Assembly (NCBI GenBank): GCA_023460155.1
Contig: JAEWRF010000134.1
Span: 1-12,725, forward strand
From: Bacillota bacterium
GTDB taxonomy: Bacteria > Bacillota > Clostridia > Oscillospirales > Acutalibacteraceae
DNA length: 12,725 bases
Direction of reading: 5' to 3'
Made by a program: the position numbers and the translations under genes
In this document: positions 5,863 through 12,725 of the stretch, piece by piece
Position numbering within the stretch: position 1 is the first letter of the stretch
Layout: every line of letters begins with the position of its first letter
The notes under the pieces: model-generated
Database searches by the model: none
What the model was told of the DNA's origin: nothing
The model's input: only the letters and a program-made list of their open reading frames with translations

Positions 5863-6929
5863 GAAAATATTATCTGGACAATATCCGGTGGGCGACGGTC
5901 CTGCTGGTTTTGGTCTATCATGTCTGCTACCTGTTCAACAACGTCGGCGTTTTGGGCGGGATCGGCGTCGGGAAAAACGTTGCGGCGTTTAATGTGCTGC
6001 TTTATCTCGTCTATCCCTGGTTTATGGTTCTGCTGTTCGTCGTCGCCGGAATCAGCGCAAGGTATTCGCTGGAGAAACGCTCCGAAAAGCAGTTCCTCGG
6101 CGAAAGGGTGACGAAGCTTCTGATTCCATCCACGTTAGGCCTGCTGGCCTATCAGTGGATTACGGGATATTTTAACATTAGAATCGGCGGCGGGCTCGCC
6201 TATATTCCGGCGTTTCTCCGCTATCCGATTTTCGCAGTCGTCGGGATCGGGCCTTTGTGGTTTATCCAGATGTTGTTTCTCTTTTCCGCACTGATTGCGC
6301 TGATCCATAAAATTGACGCGAAGGATGTCCTCTGGAACTTCTGCGGCAAAGCCAATCCGGCGGTTCTTCTGCTGCTTGCGGTCCTCATCTGGGGGGCATC
6401 GCACATCCTCAATGTGCCGGTGCTGACCGTGTACCGCTTTGGCATCTATGGCGCGGCGTTCCTTATTGGCTACTTTGTCTTTTCCCATGACGGGGTACAG
6501 GATTCCCTGGAAAAAATACATATCCCGATGCTGGCTGCAGCCATCGTTCTCGGAGTTTTCTATGAAATTACCTATTTCGGAAAAAATTATGCTTCGGATG
6601 AATGCCTGCAAAGTGTCTTTACCAATGTCTATCTCTGGATCGCGGTGCTGGCGATTCTGGGGTGCGGCAAAGCATGGTTCAACCGTGCCTCTGATTTCTC
6701 CCACTATATGACAAAGGCGAGCTTCGGACTCTATATCGTCCACTATCCGATTCTGATGACTGTGTGCTATGTTTTATATTACGACTGCAGCCTGCCGTCA
6801 GCCGCAAATTATATCATCGCCCTGCTGTCGGAAATGATCTTCACCTTCGCGGTGTTCGAGCTGTTTCAAAGGATTCCTGTTGTCCGTTACTGGGTGCTGG
6901 GGATCAAAGGCAGGCGGAAAAATGCATGA
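5859..6929 (+). CDS. Acyltransferase-3 family integral membrane protein
   Basis: A 356-residue polytopic protein, with about ten hydrophobic segments, of the OafA/WecH-like acyltransferase-3 family, which transfers acetyl or other acyl groups to sugars, peptides, lipids or small molecules at the membrane. The conserved arginine and histidine in the first segment are visible as R10 and H21 (R-x10-H, in NIRWATVLLVLVYH). PLWFIQMLFLFS and SFGLYIVHYPIL in the later part are also family hallmarks. No extra extracellular SGNH domain is present, so the substrate cannot be inferred. It overlaps the AbrB gene by 4 bases, with GAGGAAGG (5842-5849) as the ribosome site, and is followed after 24 bases by a methyltransferase. 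Coupling to a regulator and a methyltransferase suggests tailoring of a metabolite or envelope component. Confidence 0.88.
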   Translation: MRKYYLDNIRWATVLLVLVYHVCYLFNNVGVLGGIGVGKNVAAFNVLLYLVYPWFMVLLFVVAGISARYSLEKRSEKQFLGERVTKLLIPSTLGLLAYQWITGYFNIRIGGGLAYIPAFLRYPIFAVVGIGPLWFIQMLFLFSALIALIHKIDAKDVLWNFCGKANPAVLLLLAVLIWGASHILNVPVLTVYRFGIYGAAFLIGYFVFSHDGVQDSLEKIHIPMLAAAIVLGVFYEITYFGKNYASDECLQSVFTNVYLWIAVLAILGCGKAWFNRASDFSHYMTKASFGLYIVHYPILMTVCYVLYYDCSLPSAANYIIALLSEMIFTFAVFELFQRIPVVRYWVLGIKGRRKNA

Positions 6930-6953
6930 GCAATTTTACGGAGGGGGAACACT

Positions 6954-7709
6954 GTGGATTTCAGAAAAACCTATGATACGATTCCAGAGAAGTTCGACCA
7001 ATGGCGGCCCCGCTACTGCGACGAGCTTTTTGCTGAAGTGATTGATTATGCTAAAATCGGCGCGGGTAAATCGGTGCTTGAAATCGGCCCCGGAACAGGT
7101 CAGGCGACCGAGCCGTTTTTAAAGACCGGCTGCGACTATCTGGCAGTCGAACTCGGTGAGCACTTTGTGGAGTTTACAAAGAACAAATTCGACTCCTATC
7201 CGAATTTCAAAATCATAAACGGGGATTTTGAAACTTACGGTTTTGGAACGCGAAAATTCGATTTGGTTTTTTCAGCAGCGACAATTCAGTGGATCCCGGA
7301 GGAAATCTGTTTCCCGAAGGTGTATGATCTCCTGAAAAGCGGCGGCACTCTGGCGATGTTCATGACCCGCACGGAGGAAAAAACATCGAACGGAGCTTTG
7401 TACGACGAAATACAAAAAGTGTATGCGGAGCACTTTCATGTGGAAACGAAATATACCTGCAGACTGAATTACGACCATGCCGTCAATTACGGTTTCGCAG
7501 ACTTCCACTACTGCGACTGGAAAAGGAAAAGGGTGTACACCGCAGAGGAGTATGTCGAGTACTTAGCCGGCACGCAGGTCGAACACATCACCTTACAGGA
7601 ACCGTACAAAACGGATTTCTATAACGGCATCCGCAAAGCCGTTCAGGATGCGGGCAATCAAATAACGCTCAACGACACAATCGCTCTTTATCTGGCGAAA
7701 AAGCCTTGA
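6954..7709 (+). CDS. Class I SAM-dependent methyltransferase
   Basis: A 251-residue cytosolic enzyme. Motif I VLEIGPGTGQ (residues 41-50) binds SAM, E66 in YLAVELGEHF is the acidic residue at the end of strand 2, and D91 in INGDFETY and FDLVFSAATIQWI are the next cofactor motifs. LLKSGGTLAMFM is the post-motif loop. The opening FRKTYDTIPEKFDQWRPRY resembles small-molecule or metabolite methyltransferases of the UbiE/Methyltransf_11 group rather than RNA or DNA enzymes, but the substrate is unknown. The start is GTG with a strong GGAGGGGGA immediately upstream. It is the third gene of the AbrB operon, 24 bases after the acyltransferase, and ends before a terminator. Confidence 0.9.
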   Translation: MDFRKTYDTIPEKFDQWRPRYCDELFAEVIDYAKIGAGKSVLEIGPGTGQATEPFLKTGCDYLAVELGEHFVEFTKNKFDSYPNFKIINGDFETYGFGTRKFDLVFSAATIQWIPEEICFPKVYDLLKSGGTLAMFMTRTEEKTSNGALYDEIQKVYAEHFHVETKYTCRLNYDHAVNYGFADFHYCDWKRKRVYTAEEYVEYLAGTQVEHITLQEPYKTDFYNGIRKAVQDAGNQITLNDTIALYLAKKP

Positions 7710-7718
7710 GCTTCTGTC

Positions 7719-7760
7719 AAAAAACAACGGGGATCCGCAAATAAGCGGACCCCCGTTCCT
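7719..7760. terminator. Terminator between methyltransferase and HxlR genes
   Basis: Arms AACGGGGATCCGC (7726-7738) and GCGGACCCCCGTT (7745-7757) pair with one mismatch around a 6-base loop. On the minus strand the hairpin is followed by TTTTTT (complement of 7719-7724), an excellent terminator for the HxlR gene. The plus-strand tail is weaker but T-containing. Confidence 0.75.
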
Positions 7761-8105
7761 TTATCCCCATTTTGCACCCCAGAGCTTCATCGCCTTGATG
7801 ATGGGCCTCAGGCTGTTTCCTTTTTCGGTCAGCGTATACTCCACCGTGGGCGGCACCGTGGGGTACGCGGTCCGCTTGACAACGTCCCGCTCCTCCAGTT
7901 CCTTGAGCCGGACGGACAGCGTCTTTGGGCTGATTCCCGGCAGTGATTTGCGCAGTTCCCCGAACCGACGGACCCCATCGAAGAGGTTCCGGATAATCAG
8001 AAACGTCCATTTTCCGCCCAGCACGTCCAGGGCCTTTTCAATGGAGCATTCCAGCTCCGGCGGGCAGCTGCAGGGCTCCTCATTCAATATTTCGTCGATC
8101 TCCAT
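7761..8105 (-). CDS. HxlR (DUF24) family winged-helix regulator
   Basis: A 114-residue dimeric regulator. The family signature GGKWTFLIIRNLFDGVRRFG begins at residue 30, followed by the recognition segment ISPKTLSVRLKELEERDVV and the wing PPTVEYTLTEKG. C20, immediately before SIEKALDVLGGKW, occupies the position of the redox-sensing cysteine of YodB and HypR in Bacillus, which respond to quinones, aldehydes or disulfide stress. Two more cysteines, C12 and C14, precede it. ATG 8105 follows AAGGAGAA at good spacing. It is divergent from an aldo/keto reductase, a common pairing, and probably controls both. A thiol-based switch is inferred from the cysteines, not shown. Confidence 0.92.
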   Translation of the reverse strand: MEIDEILNEEPCSCPPELECSIEKALDVLGGKWTFLIIRNLFDGVRRFGELRKSLPGISPKTLSVRLKELEERDVVKRTAYPTVPPTVEYTLTEKGNSLRPIIKAMKLWGAKWG

Positions 8106-8158
8106 GCCCGATTCTCCTTAATGGTAACTTATATGAAACTATATGAGGCAAATGTAAC
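8106..8158 (-). promoter_or_regulatory. HxlR-side leader with tandem TATATGA repeats
   Basis: This AT-rich stretch contains AACTTATATGA and AACTATATGA as near-perfect direct repeats (within 8126-8146), then GTAACT. On the minus strand, TATAAG and CATATA could serve as -10 boxes, but no -35 stands out, so the exact HxlR promoter is undecided. AAGGAGAA before ATG 8105 is its ribosome binding site. Confidence 0.3.
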
Positions 8159-8190
8159 TACTTTAAAGAGTAAACCATTCCTGCTATACT
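8159..8190 (+). promoter_or_regulatory. Aldo/keto reductase promoter with candidate HxlR operator
   Basis: TTTAAA (8162-8167) and TATACT (8185-8190) with a 17-base spacer form a plausible sigma-A promoter. TACT-TTAAAG-AGTA (8159-8172) is a dyad with the TACT/AGTA half-sites I recall for Bacillus YodB/CatR-type operators, and it covers the -35 box. Repression by the divergent HxlR protein is the simplest reading. Confidence 0.5.
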
Positions 8191-8363
8191 GTCAACGGAA
8201 AGGGAGAATCAACCGGATCCCTGTTCCGGAAGCCGATCGTGCGCGCGGCCGGATTCCGCGTATAAACGCGATGAAGCCCGGTTATGTTAAAAGTCTATCC
8301 ATAAAAACCGAAAAGCCCGTTGTTTATGGGAAAATTTAAAATCCTGAAAGAGAGGGATCTGCC
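8191..8363 (+). other. Long leader of the aldo/keto reductase gene, no gene found
   Basis: About 170 bases separate the predicted start of transcription from the reductase ATG. The stretch holds AAGGGAG (8200-8206) with no suitable start codon after it, a CGCGT/ACGCG palindrome (8257-8270), and a hairpin with CCATAAA (8299-8305) and TTTATGG (8323-8329). I do not recognise a riboswitch. It could be decayed coding sequence or an RNA leader with a role of its own. Confidence 0.35.
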
Positions 8364-9281
8364 ATGAAAAAAATCAGCATCGGCAAAGGTGAAATCACCG
8401 CATCCGCAGTTTCGCTCGGATGCATGCGCATGAAGGACCTGACGGAAAAAGAAGCGAACATCATGATCAACACGGCGTTGGAGGAAGGCGTTGACTTCTT
8501 CGACCATGCCGACAAGTACGGCGACGGACGGTCGGAAGAGATTTTTGCGAACGCCATCGGCATGACGCCGAGCATCCGCGAGAAAATGTTCCTCCAGTCC
8601 AAATGCGGCATCAAGCCGACGTGCTTTGACTTTTCCAAAGAACACATTCTCGAGGCCGTAGACGGTTCCCTGAAACGGCTGAAAACCGATTATCTTGACG
8701 TTCTCCTGCTGCACCGGCCGGATATTCTTGTGGAACCGGAAGAAGTTGCGGAAGCCTTTACCCTGCTGCACAGCAGCGGAAAGGTGCGTTACTTCGGTGT
8801 GAGCAATCAGAACCCGATGCAGATTGAACTGCTGAACAAGTACCTCAACCAGAAGCTCATCGTCAACCAGCTCCAGTTCAGCATTATGCACACCGGGATG
8901 GTGGACGCCGGCCTTTACGTCAACATGAAGTGGGACGGCTCCGTCGACCGCGACGGGAGCATCCTCGATTACTGCCGGCTCAAGGATATCACCGTTCAGG
9001 CGTGGTCGCCGTTCCAGTACGGCTATTTCGACGGCGTGTTCCTCGACAACGAGAAGTTCCCCGAGCTGAATAAAAAGATCAATGAGATCGCTGAAAAATA
9101 CAGCGTGCCGAACACCGCAATCGCGGTCGCCTGGATTCTGCGCCATCCGGCGAAAATGCAGACAATCGTCGGCACCATGAACCCCAAACGCCTGAAAGAC
9201 ATCTGCAAGGCGTCGGAGGTTGAGCTTACCCGGCAGGAGTGGTACGACATCTACCTGGCCGCCGGCCATCAGCTTCCCTAA
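8364..9281 (+). CDS. Aldo/keto reductase, YdhF-like
   Basis: A 305-residue NAD(P)H-dependent oxidoreductase with the TIM-barrel fold, which reduces aldehydes and ketones to alcohols. The catalytic tetrad is visible: D47 and Y52 in FDHADKYGDG, K80 in LQSKCG and H117 in LLLHRPD. GKVRYFGVSNQNP and the C-terminal AIAVAWILRHPAKMQTIVGT are family motifs contacting the cofactor. The sequence fits the YdhF branch (E. coli YdhF is about the same length). ATG 8364 follows AGAGGG. The divergent HxlR regulator and the operator over its -35 suggest induction by electrophiles such as reactive aldehydes or quinones, with the enzyme detoxifying them. The physiological substrate is unknown. It is monocistronic. 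Confidence 0.94.
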   Translation: MKKISIGKGEITASAVSLGCMRMKDLTEKEANIMINTALEEGVDFFDHADKYGDGRSEEIFANAIGMTPSIREKMFLQSKCGIKPTCFDFSKEHILEAVDGSLKRLKTDYLDVLLLHRPDILVEPEEVAEAFTLLHSSGKVRYFGVSNQNPMQIELLNKYLNQKLIVNQLQFSIMHTGMVDAGLYVNMKWDGSVDRDGSILDYCRLKDITVQAWSPFQYGYFDGVFLDNEKFPELNKKINEIAEKYSVPNTAIAVAWILRHPAKMQTIVGTMNPKRLKDICKASEVELTRQEWYDIYLAAGHQLP

Positions 9282-9303
9282 AGGAAATTGTCACATTACA
9301 GCA

Positions 9304-9340
9304 AGAGCCGCCCCGGAGCATTGCTCCGGGGCGGCTCTGT
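9304..9340. terminator. Strong hairpin between convergent reductase and TetR genes
   Basis: Arms AGAGCCGCCCCGGAGC (9304-9319) and GCTCCGGGGCGGCTCT (9323-9338) form a perfect 16-bp GC-rich stem with a 3-base loop. The T tract is poor on both sides, so it may be an imperfect or bidirectional terminator, or a transcript-stabilising hairpin. Confidence 0.65.
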
Positions 9341-9352
9341 GTATTCTTGGCC

Positions 9353-10036
9353 TTAATTATTTTTAATTTTTTTCCCCTTACCGGCTAAGGAATCGGCGGT
9401 ATCATAAAAAACAGAGCATTCGTTTTCCGGCAGCGGTTTGAAATCCGCAACCAGCGAGGTCCCGTAGATCATATAGCGGGTGAGCTGCGTTGTCATTTCT
9501 TCCGGTGTCAGCGCAAAATCTCCGTCGATCCACCATAGGATCGCTCCAACGTAGATCGATAGAATGATATTGATGTAAAGACCTTCGGCAATGGGAGGGC
9601 GGCCCCGGCCGAGGTGACGAGTATGCCATTCCTGCACAATCTTTTCCTTGACGACCGCTTCCAGATTTTGCAGAAACCCGTAATCGCCGTTGATTCCGAG
9701 CAGGGTCTTGTACAGAACGCGGTCCTCCAGAATGCTCCGAAACAGCGAAAGCACCATCGCCTGAAAATAGGGCATCCGGACTTTTCCGTCTTCGCCGACA
9801 ATCGTTGCCGGGCTGACCAGACGGAGGATTTTGCCGGTGGCTTCGCGGGTGATCTTATCCAGCAGGTCGTATTTGTCGGTGTAATGCAGATAAAAAGTGG
9901 AGCGGTTGATCCTTGCCCTCACGCAGAGCTCGTGAACGGTTACACCGTTAAACCCTTTTTCTCCGACCAGAGACAGAAAAGCGTCCTGAATGGCTTCCCT
10001 GGTTTTCTGTACCCGAAGATCCGCAGCCTCCTGCAT
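9353..10036 (-). CDS. TetR/AcrR-family repressor, divergent to the ABC exporter
   Basis: A 227-residue regulator with an N-terminal HTH at about residues 31-56. INRSTFYLHYTDKY (43-56) is identical, at the same positions, to the other TetR protein here (3540-4145), while the ligand domains differ strongly. The C-terminal tail is basic (AGKGKKIKNN). ATG 10036 follows AAAGGGGGATC at suitable spacing. It lies back to back with an ABC exporter operon, and a perfect palindrome in the gap overlaps the exporter -35 box. The likely role is repression of the exporter, relieved by an exported compound such as an antimicrobial, peptide or lipid. The ligand is unknown. Confidence 0.92.
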   Translation of the reverse strand: MQEAADLRVQKTREAIQDAFLSLVGEKGFNGVTVHELCVRARINRSTFYLHYTDKYDLLDKITREATGKILRLVSPATIVGEDGKVRMPYFQAMVLSLFRSILEDRVLYKTLLGINGDYGFLQNLEAVVKEKIVQEWHTRHLGRGRPPIAEGLYINIILSIYVGAILWWIDGDFALTPEEMTTQLTRYMIYGTSLVADFKPLPENECSVFYDTADSLAGKGKKIKNN

Positions 10037-10111
10037 GGAAGATCCCCCTTTGGCAGTTTGAATTTTTTTCGACAGATTCGCCGCAGCTGTTGCTTATCCG
10101 TCATTTATTAA

Positions 10112-10133
10112 GGAATTAGCGGTTGCTAATTCC
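10112..10133. promoter_or_regulatory. Perfect palindromic operator for the exporter TetR
   Basis: GGAATTAGC (10112-10120) and GCTAATTCC (10125-10133) are perfect inverted 9-bp arms separated by GGTT. The size and symmetry are typical of a TetR dimer site. It lies between the divergent genes and covers the -35 of the exporter promoter. Confidence 0.75.
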
Positions 10134-10150
10134 ACCGAAACTATTATAAT
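10123..10150 (+). promoter_or_regulatory. Promoter of the ABC exporter operon
   Basis: A perfect TATAAT (10145-10150) is preceded after 16 bases by TTGCTA (10123-10128, 4/6). The -35 lies inside the right half of the palindrome. The leader to the ATPase ATG is about 108 bases and contains a minor CCGGA/TCCGG hairpin (10235-10247) just before AAGGAG (10252-10257). Confidence 0.6.
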
Positions 10151-10264
10151 GCAAACGGAAGGAAAAGAAAAGCATATTTCCCAGACCGCCGATAAAATTG
10201 CACGATTTTTGACGGCCTGAGAGTTACATTCTTTCCGGAAAATCCGGCGGCAAGGAGAACAAAG

Positions 10265-10966
10265 ATGGAATTTATCGAGCTTGAAAATGTAGAAAGGGAA
10301 TACCGCGTCGGCGACGCCGTTATCAAAGCGGTGGACGGCGTCAGCTTTGCGCTGAACAAAGGAACGTTCAACGTAATCCTTGGCCAGAGCGGCGCGGGAA
10401 AAACAACGATCCTTAATATGCTGGGGGGAATGGACTCCCCGACAGCCGGGTGCATTTCGGTGGGAAACGAAAGAGTGTCCGCCATGTCGGAGAGGGAACT
10501 GACCGATTACCGCCGGACGAAGATCGGCTTTGTGTTCCAGTTTTACAACCTTGTGCCGAATCTGACCGCACTGGAAAACGTCCAGCTCGCGGAGGAAATC
10601 TGCACCGGCCCGCTGGATGCGCGCGAAATGCTGGAGCGCGTCGGCCTTGGAAAACGGATGGATAATTTTCCGAGCCAGATGTCGGGCGGCGAACAGCAGA
10701 GAGTTTCCATAGCGCGGGCGCTCGCCAAAAATCCGCAGATTGTTCTGTGCGACGAGCCCACGGGCGCGCTGGATTCCGGAACCGGCCGGAAGGTCTTAAA
10801 ACTGATCCGGGATGTTTCGCGCGACCTCGGCAAAACGGTGATCATCGTCACGCACAACGCGCCGATTGCCGAGATGGCCCAGACGGTCATTCATATGCGG
10901 GACGGAAAAATCGCGGAGCAGGAGTTCCACGAGTATCCGAAGAGTGTGGAGGAGATCGTATGGTGA
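10265..10966 (+). CDS. ABC transporter ATP-binding protein, MacB/LolD type
   Basis: A 233-residue ATPase that powers a membrane permease from the cytosolic face. All motifs are intact: Walker [10 protein letters not shown] (40-48), Q-loop Q92 in FQFYNL, signature SGGEQQR (140-146), Walker B IVLCDE with E164 catalytic, the D-loop ALDS and H-loop H197. The sequence belongs to the MacB/LolD/FtsE group that pairs with FtsX-like permeases, and the next gene encodes one. ATG 10265 follows AAGGAG by 8 bases. The stop overlaps the permease start by 7 bases, so the two are made together. The divergent TetR repressor implies inducible export or mechanotransmission rather than housekeeping. The substrate is unknown. 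Confidence 0.95.
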   Translation: MEFIELENVEREYRVGDAVIKAVDGVSFALNKGTFNVILGQSGAGKTTILNMLGGMDSPTAGCISVGNERVSAMSERELTDYRRTKIGFVFQFYNLVPNLTALENVQLAEEICTGPLDAREMLERVGLGKRMDNFPSQMSGGEQQRVSIARALAKNPQIVLCDEPTGALDSGTGRKVLKLIRDVSRDLGKTVIIVTHNAPIAEMAQTVIHMRDGKIAEQEFHEYPKSVEEIVW

Positions 10967-12725
10967 GGGGCGCGCTCTGGAAAAAAGCGCTCCGCGATAT
11001 GAAAAAATCGAAAGCGCAGTTCATCTCGATTTTTATTATGTCGATGCTCGCCATCAGCATCGTGACCGGGCTCGACAGCATCTGGTACACCGTGCAGAAG
11101 CATGCGCAGGCCATGTACAGCGCGACGAACCTTTCCAGCCTGTGGGTCACCGTCGCGAATCCTTCCGAGCAGGAGCTCTGGGGGATCCGGCAGATCGAGG
11201 GTGTCACGCAGGTGGAACAGCGGTACACCGCCGCCGCGGACACGAATCTGGCCGGGAACCCGACCCTGCAGATTTATGCGCTGGACGACCGCAGCACGCT
11301 CGACCAGCCCGACCTGCAGCAGGGGACGTTCCCAAGGAGCGGCGGTGCGGTTCTGGATGAGATGTTTGCCAAAGCTCACAAGCTGAAGATCGGCGACAGC
11401 GTTTCCGTGAAGCTGAACGACGTATGGGTCCGGGTGCCGATCACAGGGCTTGCGCTCAGCAGCGAGCAGATTTTTGCCGTGAAGAATTCCTCCACCCTGA
11501 TGCCGGACCCAAACACCTACGGCTTTCTGGTGGTTCGCACCGGGGTGCTGGAAAGTGTTTACGGGCGGAAAGTCTACAATCAGATCGGCGTGAAAACATC
11601 CCCGGGCGCCGACCTCAAGCACGTGGAGCAGAGGGCGGATGCCGTAATCGGGAACGACCTGATCGGAGTCATCGCTCAGGCGGACAGCAGCAGTGTCAAC
11701 AGCGTAAATTCCCGCATTCAGCAGTTTCGAACTCTTTCGCTTGTGTTCCCGGCACTGTTTTTTATCGTGACGGCGCTCATCACGCAGAGCACGATGGTGC
11801 GAATGGTCGAAAATCAGCGCGGGCAGATCGGCCTTTTGAAGGCGCTCGGCTACAGCCGGCGGAGCATTCTGTGGCACTACACTTCCTACGGCGTCATGGT
11901 CGGCCTTCTCGGCATGATTGCGGGTCTGGTGACCGGCCCCAACGTCTTCGGCCGCGTTCTGGTTCCGCGCATCCGCCTGACGTTCAGCGACTACAACCTG
12001 AGCGTCAATTGGGGGAATTTCGCGCTTGCCTCCGCACTGATCCTTCTCTGCACAGGCGGAGTGTCGTTCTACGCCTGCTGGAGGCTGCAGGGGGATACCC
12101 CGGCGACGCTCCTGCGCGACAAGCCGCCCAAAAAGGGCAGTCACATATTTCTGGAGACCATCCCCGCGCTGTGGCAGAAGATGAAATTCAGCAGCAAGCT
12201 GATCGCCCGGAACACCATGAAAAACAAAAGCCGCCTCATTATGAGCACCATCGGAGTCATGGGCTGTACCGGAGCGATCCTGTCGGCGCTGACGATCCGC
12301 ACCATGATCGGGGGGATCACCGATCAAATGTATACGAAGGTTTATACCTACGACCAGAAAATCCTGCTGGATACCGCCAAGACGGACACCCGCTATCTTG
12401 CAAACCAGCCCATCAACGGCATTTCGCAGCAGGTGCAGGAGGGCGCGCTGGAGCTGATCTGCCCCGACGGCAGGCGGAAGATGGAACCGGTGACCATCAC
12501 GCCGAAAAACAGCCCGCTGATCCATTTGCAGGATGTTTCCGGGAACGCGGTTCCTCTGCCCGACAGCGGGCTTGTGATCAGCCATAAACTCACCGAGACG
12601 CTCGGGGTGAAGCCGGGTGACCGGATTCAGATCAAGCGGACGGACAACAAATACATTTCTGTGCCGATCGTAGAGGTTGCCTACCTTGCCTCCGGTCAGG
12701 AATTCTTCATGACGGATACCTATTG
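10960..12725 (+). CDS. FtsX-like ABC permease, two-module, truncated by the window edge
   Basis: Open from ATG 10960 to the right edge, 588 residues so far, no stop. GGAGGAG (10948-10954) precedes it; GTG 10963 is an alternative start. The first transmembrane segment is about residues 21-42, followed by an extracellular domain (43-250). The FtsX core then has segments near 259-281, 311-328 and 354-370, with the conserved ENQRGQIGLLKALGYSR coupling region (284-300) that contacts the ATPase. A further segment (about 426-448) opens a second extracellular domain. HKLKIGDSVSV in the first domain and TLGVKPGDRIQI in the second look like repeats, so the protein is an internally duplicated permease. 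Family members of this form run to roughly 750 residues or more, so a second FtsX core should lie beyond the edge. It forms the exporter with the preceding ATPase. Confidence 0.92.
   Translation, partial: MVRGALWKKALRDMKKSKAQFISIFIMSMLAISIVTGLDSIWYTVQKHAQAMYSATNLSSLWVTVANPSEQELWGIRQIEGVTQVEQRYTAAADTNLAGNPTLQIYALDDRSTLDQPDLQQGTFPRSGGAVLDEMFAKAHKLKIGDSVSVKLNDVWVRVPITGLALSSEQIFAVKNSSTLMPDPNTYGFLVVRTGVLESVYGRKVYNQIGVKTSPGADLKHVEQRADAVIGNDLIGVIAQADSSSVNSVNSRIQQFRTLSLVFPALFFIVTALITQSTMVRMVENQRGQIGLLKALGYSRRSILWHYTSYGVMVGLLGMIAGLVTGPNVFGRVLVPRIRLTFSDYNLSVNWGNFALASALILLCTGGVSFYACWRLQGDTPATLLRDKPPKKGSHIFLETIPALWQKMKFSSKLIARNTMKNKSRLIMSTIGVMGCTGAILSALTIRTMIGGITDQMYTKVYTYDQKILLDTAKTDTRYLANQPINGISQQVQEGALELICPDGRRKMEPVTITPKNSPLIHLQDVSGNAVPLPDSGLVISHKLTETLGVKPGDRIQIKRTDNKYISVPIVEVAYLASGQEFFMTDTY

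Noticed and set aside
5635..6929. AbrB-like protein as a MazE-type antitoxin
   Set aside because: The partner gene is a large membrane acyltransferase rather than a small toxin, and the operator-promoter layout suits a transcriptional regulator.
8121..8339. 72-residue plus-strand open frame between HxlR and the reductase
   Set aside because: It begins upstream of the predicted promoter and runs over the operator, lacks a ribosome binding site and resembles no family I know.
8295..9269. 324-residue open frame on the minus strand
   Set aside because: It is antisense to the aldo/keto reductase, whose catalytic tetrad is intact, and has no recognisable features.
10891..12585. 564-residue open frame on the minus strand
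   Set aside because: It lies antisense to the ABC permease and the end of the ATPase, has no recognisable domain and is rich in H, R, Q and G, as expected for a GC-rich antisense shadow.
11424..12587. 387-residue open frame on the plus strand
   Set aside because: It is a different frame within the permease, of low-complexity R, A, G and H composition, without a membrane segment or domain; the permease frame is continuous and has FtsX motifs.

Overview
The window looks like chromosomal DNA from a spore-forming, low-to-moderate GC Firmicute of the class Clostridia. The pointers are a spore photoproduct lyase gene, Clostridia-type TetR, HxlR and AbrB regulators, strong Gram-positive Shine-Dalgarno sites and sigma-A-like promoters, and frequent TTG or GTG starts. 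Codon choice and coding GC (above 60% in places, below 40% in one regulator) suggest an Oscillospiraceae-like lineage, but genus cannot be fixed from the sequence.

Layout. (1) 1-164 is a divergent regulatory region: a leftward promoter whose gene starts just outside the window, and the rightward promoter of a class I/II aminotransferase (174-1343). (2) A leftward Qnr-like pentapeptide-repeat gene (1386-2030) is convergent with the aminotransferase and divergent from splB (2173-3168), the spore UV-damage repair enzyme. (3) A strong promoter drives tRNA-Gln(CTG) and tRNA-Pro(CGG), closed by a long bidirectional terminator hairpin that includes the tRNA-Pro 3' end. (4) A TetR regulator (3540-4145, leftward) is divergent from an alpha/beta hydrolase (4295-5482). 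(5) A three-gene operon follows: AbrB-like regulator, acyltransferase-3 membrane protein and SAM methyltransferase (5635-7709). (6) An HxlR regulator (7761-8105, leftward) is divergent from an aldo/keto reductase (8364-9281). (7) A second TetR regulator (9353-10036, leftward) is divergent from an ABC exporter: ATPase (10265-10966) and FtsX-type permease (10960 to the right edge, incomplete).

How they work together. From position 3540 on, the window is a run of small self-contained switch modules: a regulator beside the gene or operon it probably controls, with a palindrome overlapping the promoter in each case. The three divergent modules read as stress or xenobiotic response cassettes (hydrolase, reductase, exporter). 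The AbrB operon looks like a small-molecule or envelope modification unit of unknown product. The clearest operator is a perfect inverted repeat (9-bp arms, 4-bp centre) at 10112-10133. No CRISPR array, insertion sequence, integrase or rRNA was seen. Nothing here is a clearly new defence or mobile system; the most interesting items are the uninterrupted Qnr-like fold next to splB, the apparent loss of the usual hydrogen-donor cysteine in SplB, and the set of predicted operators.
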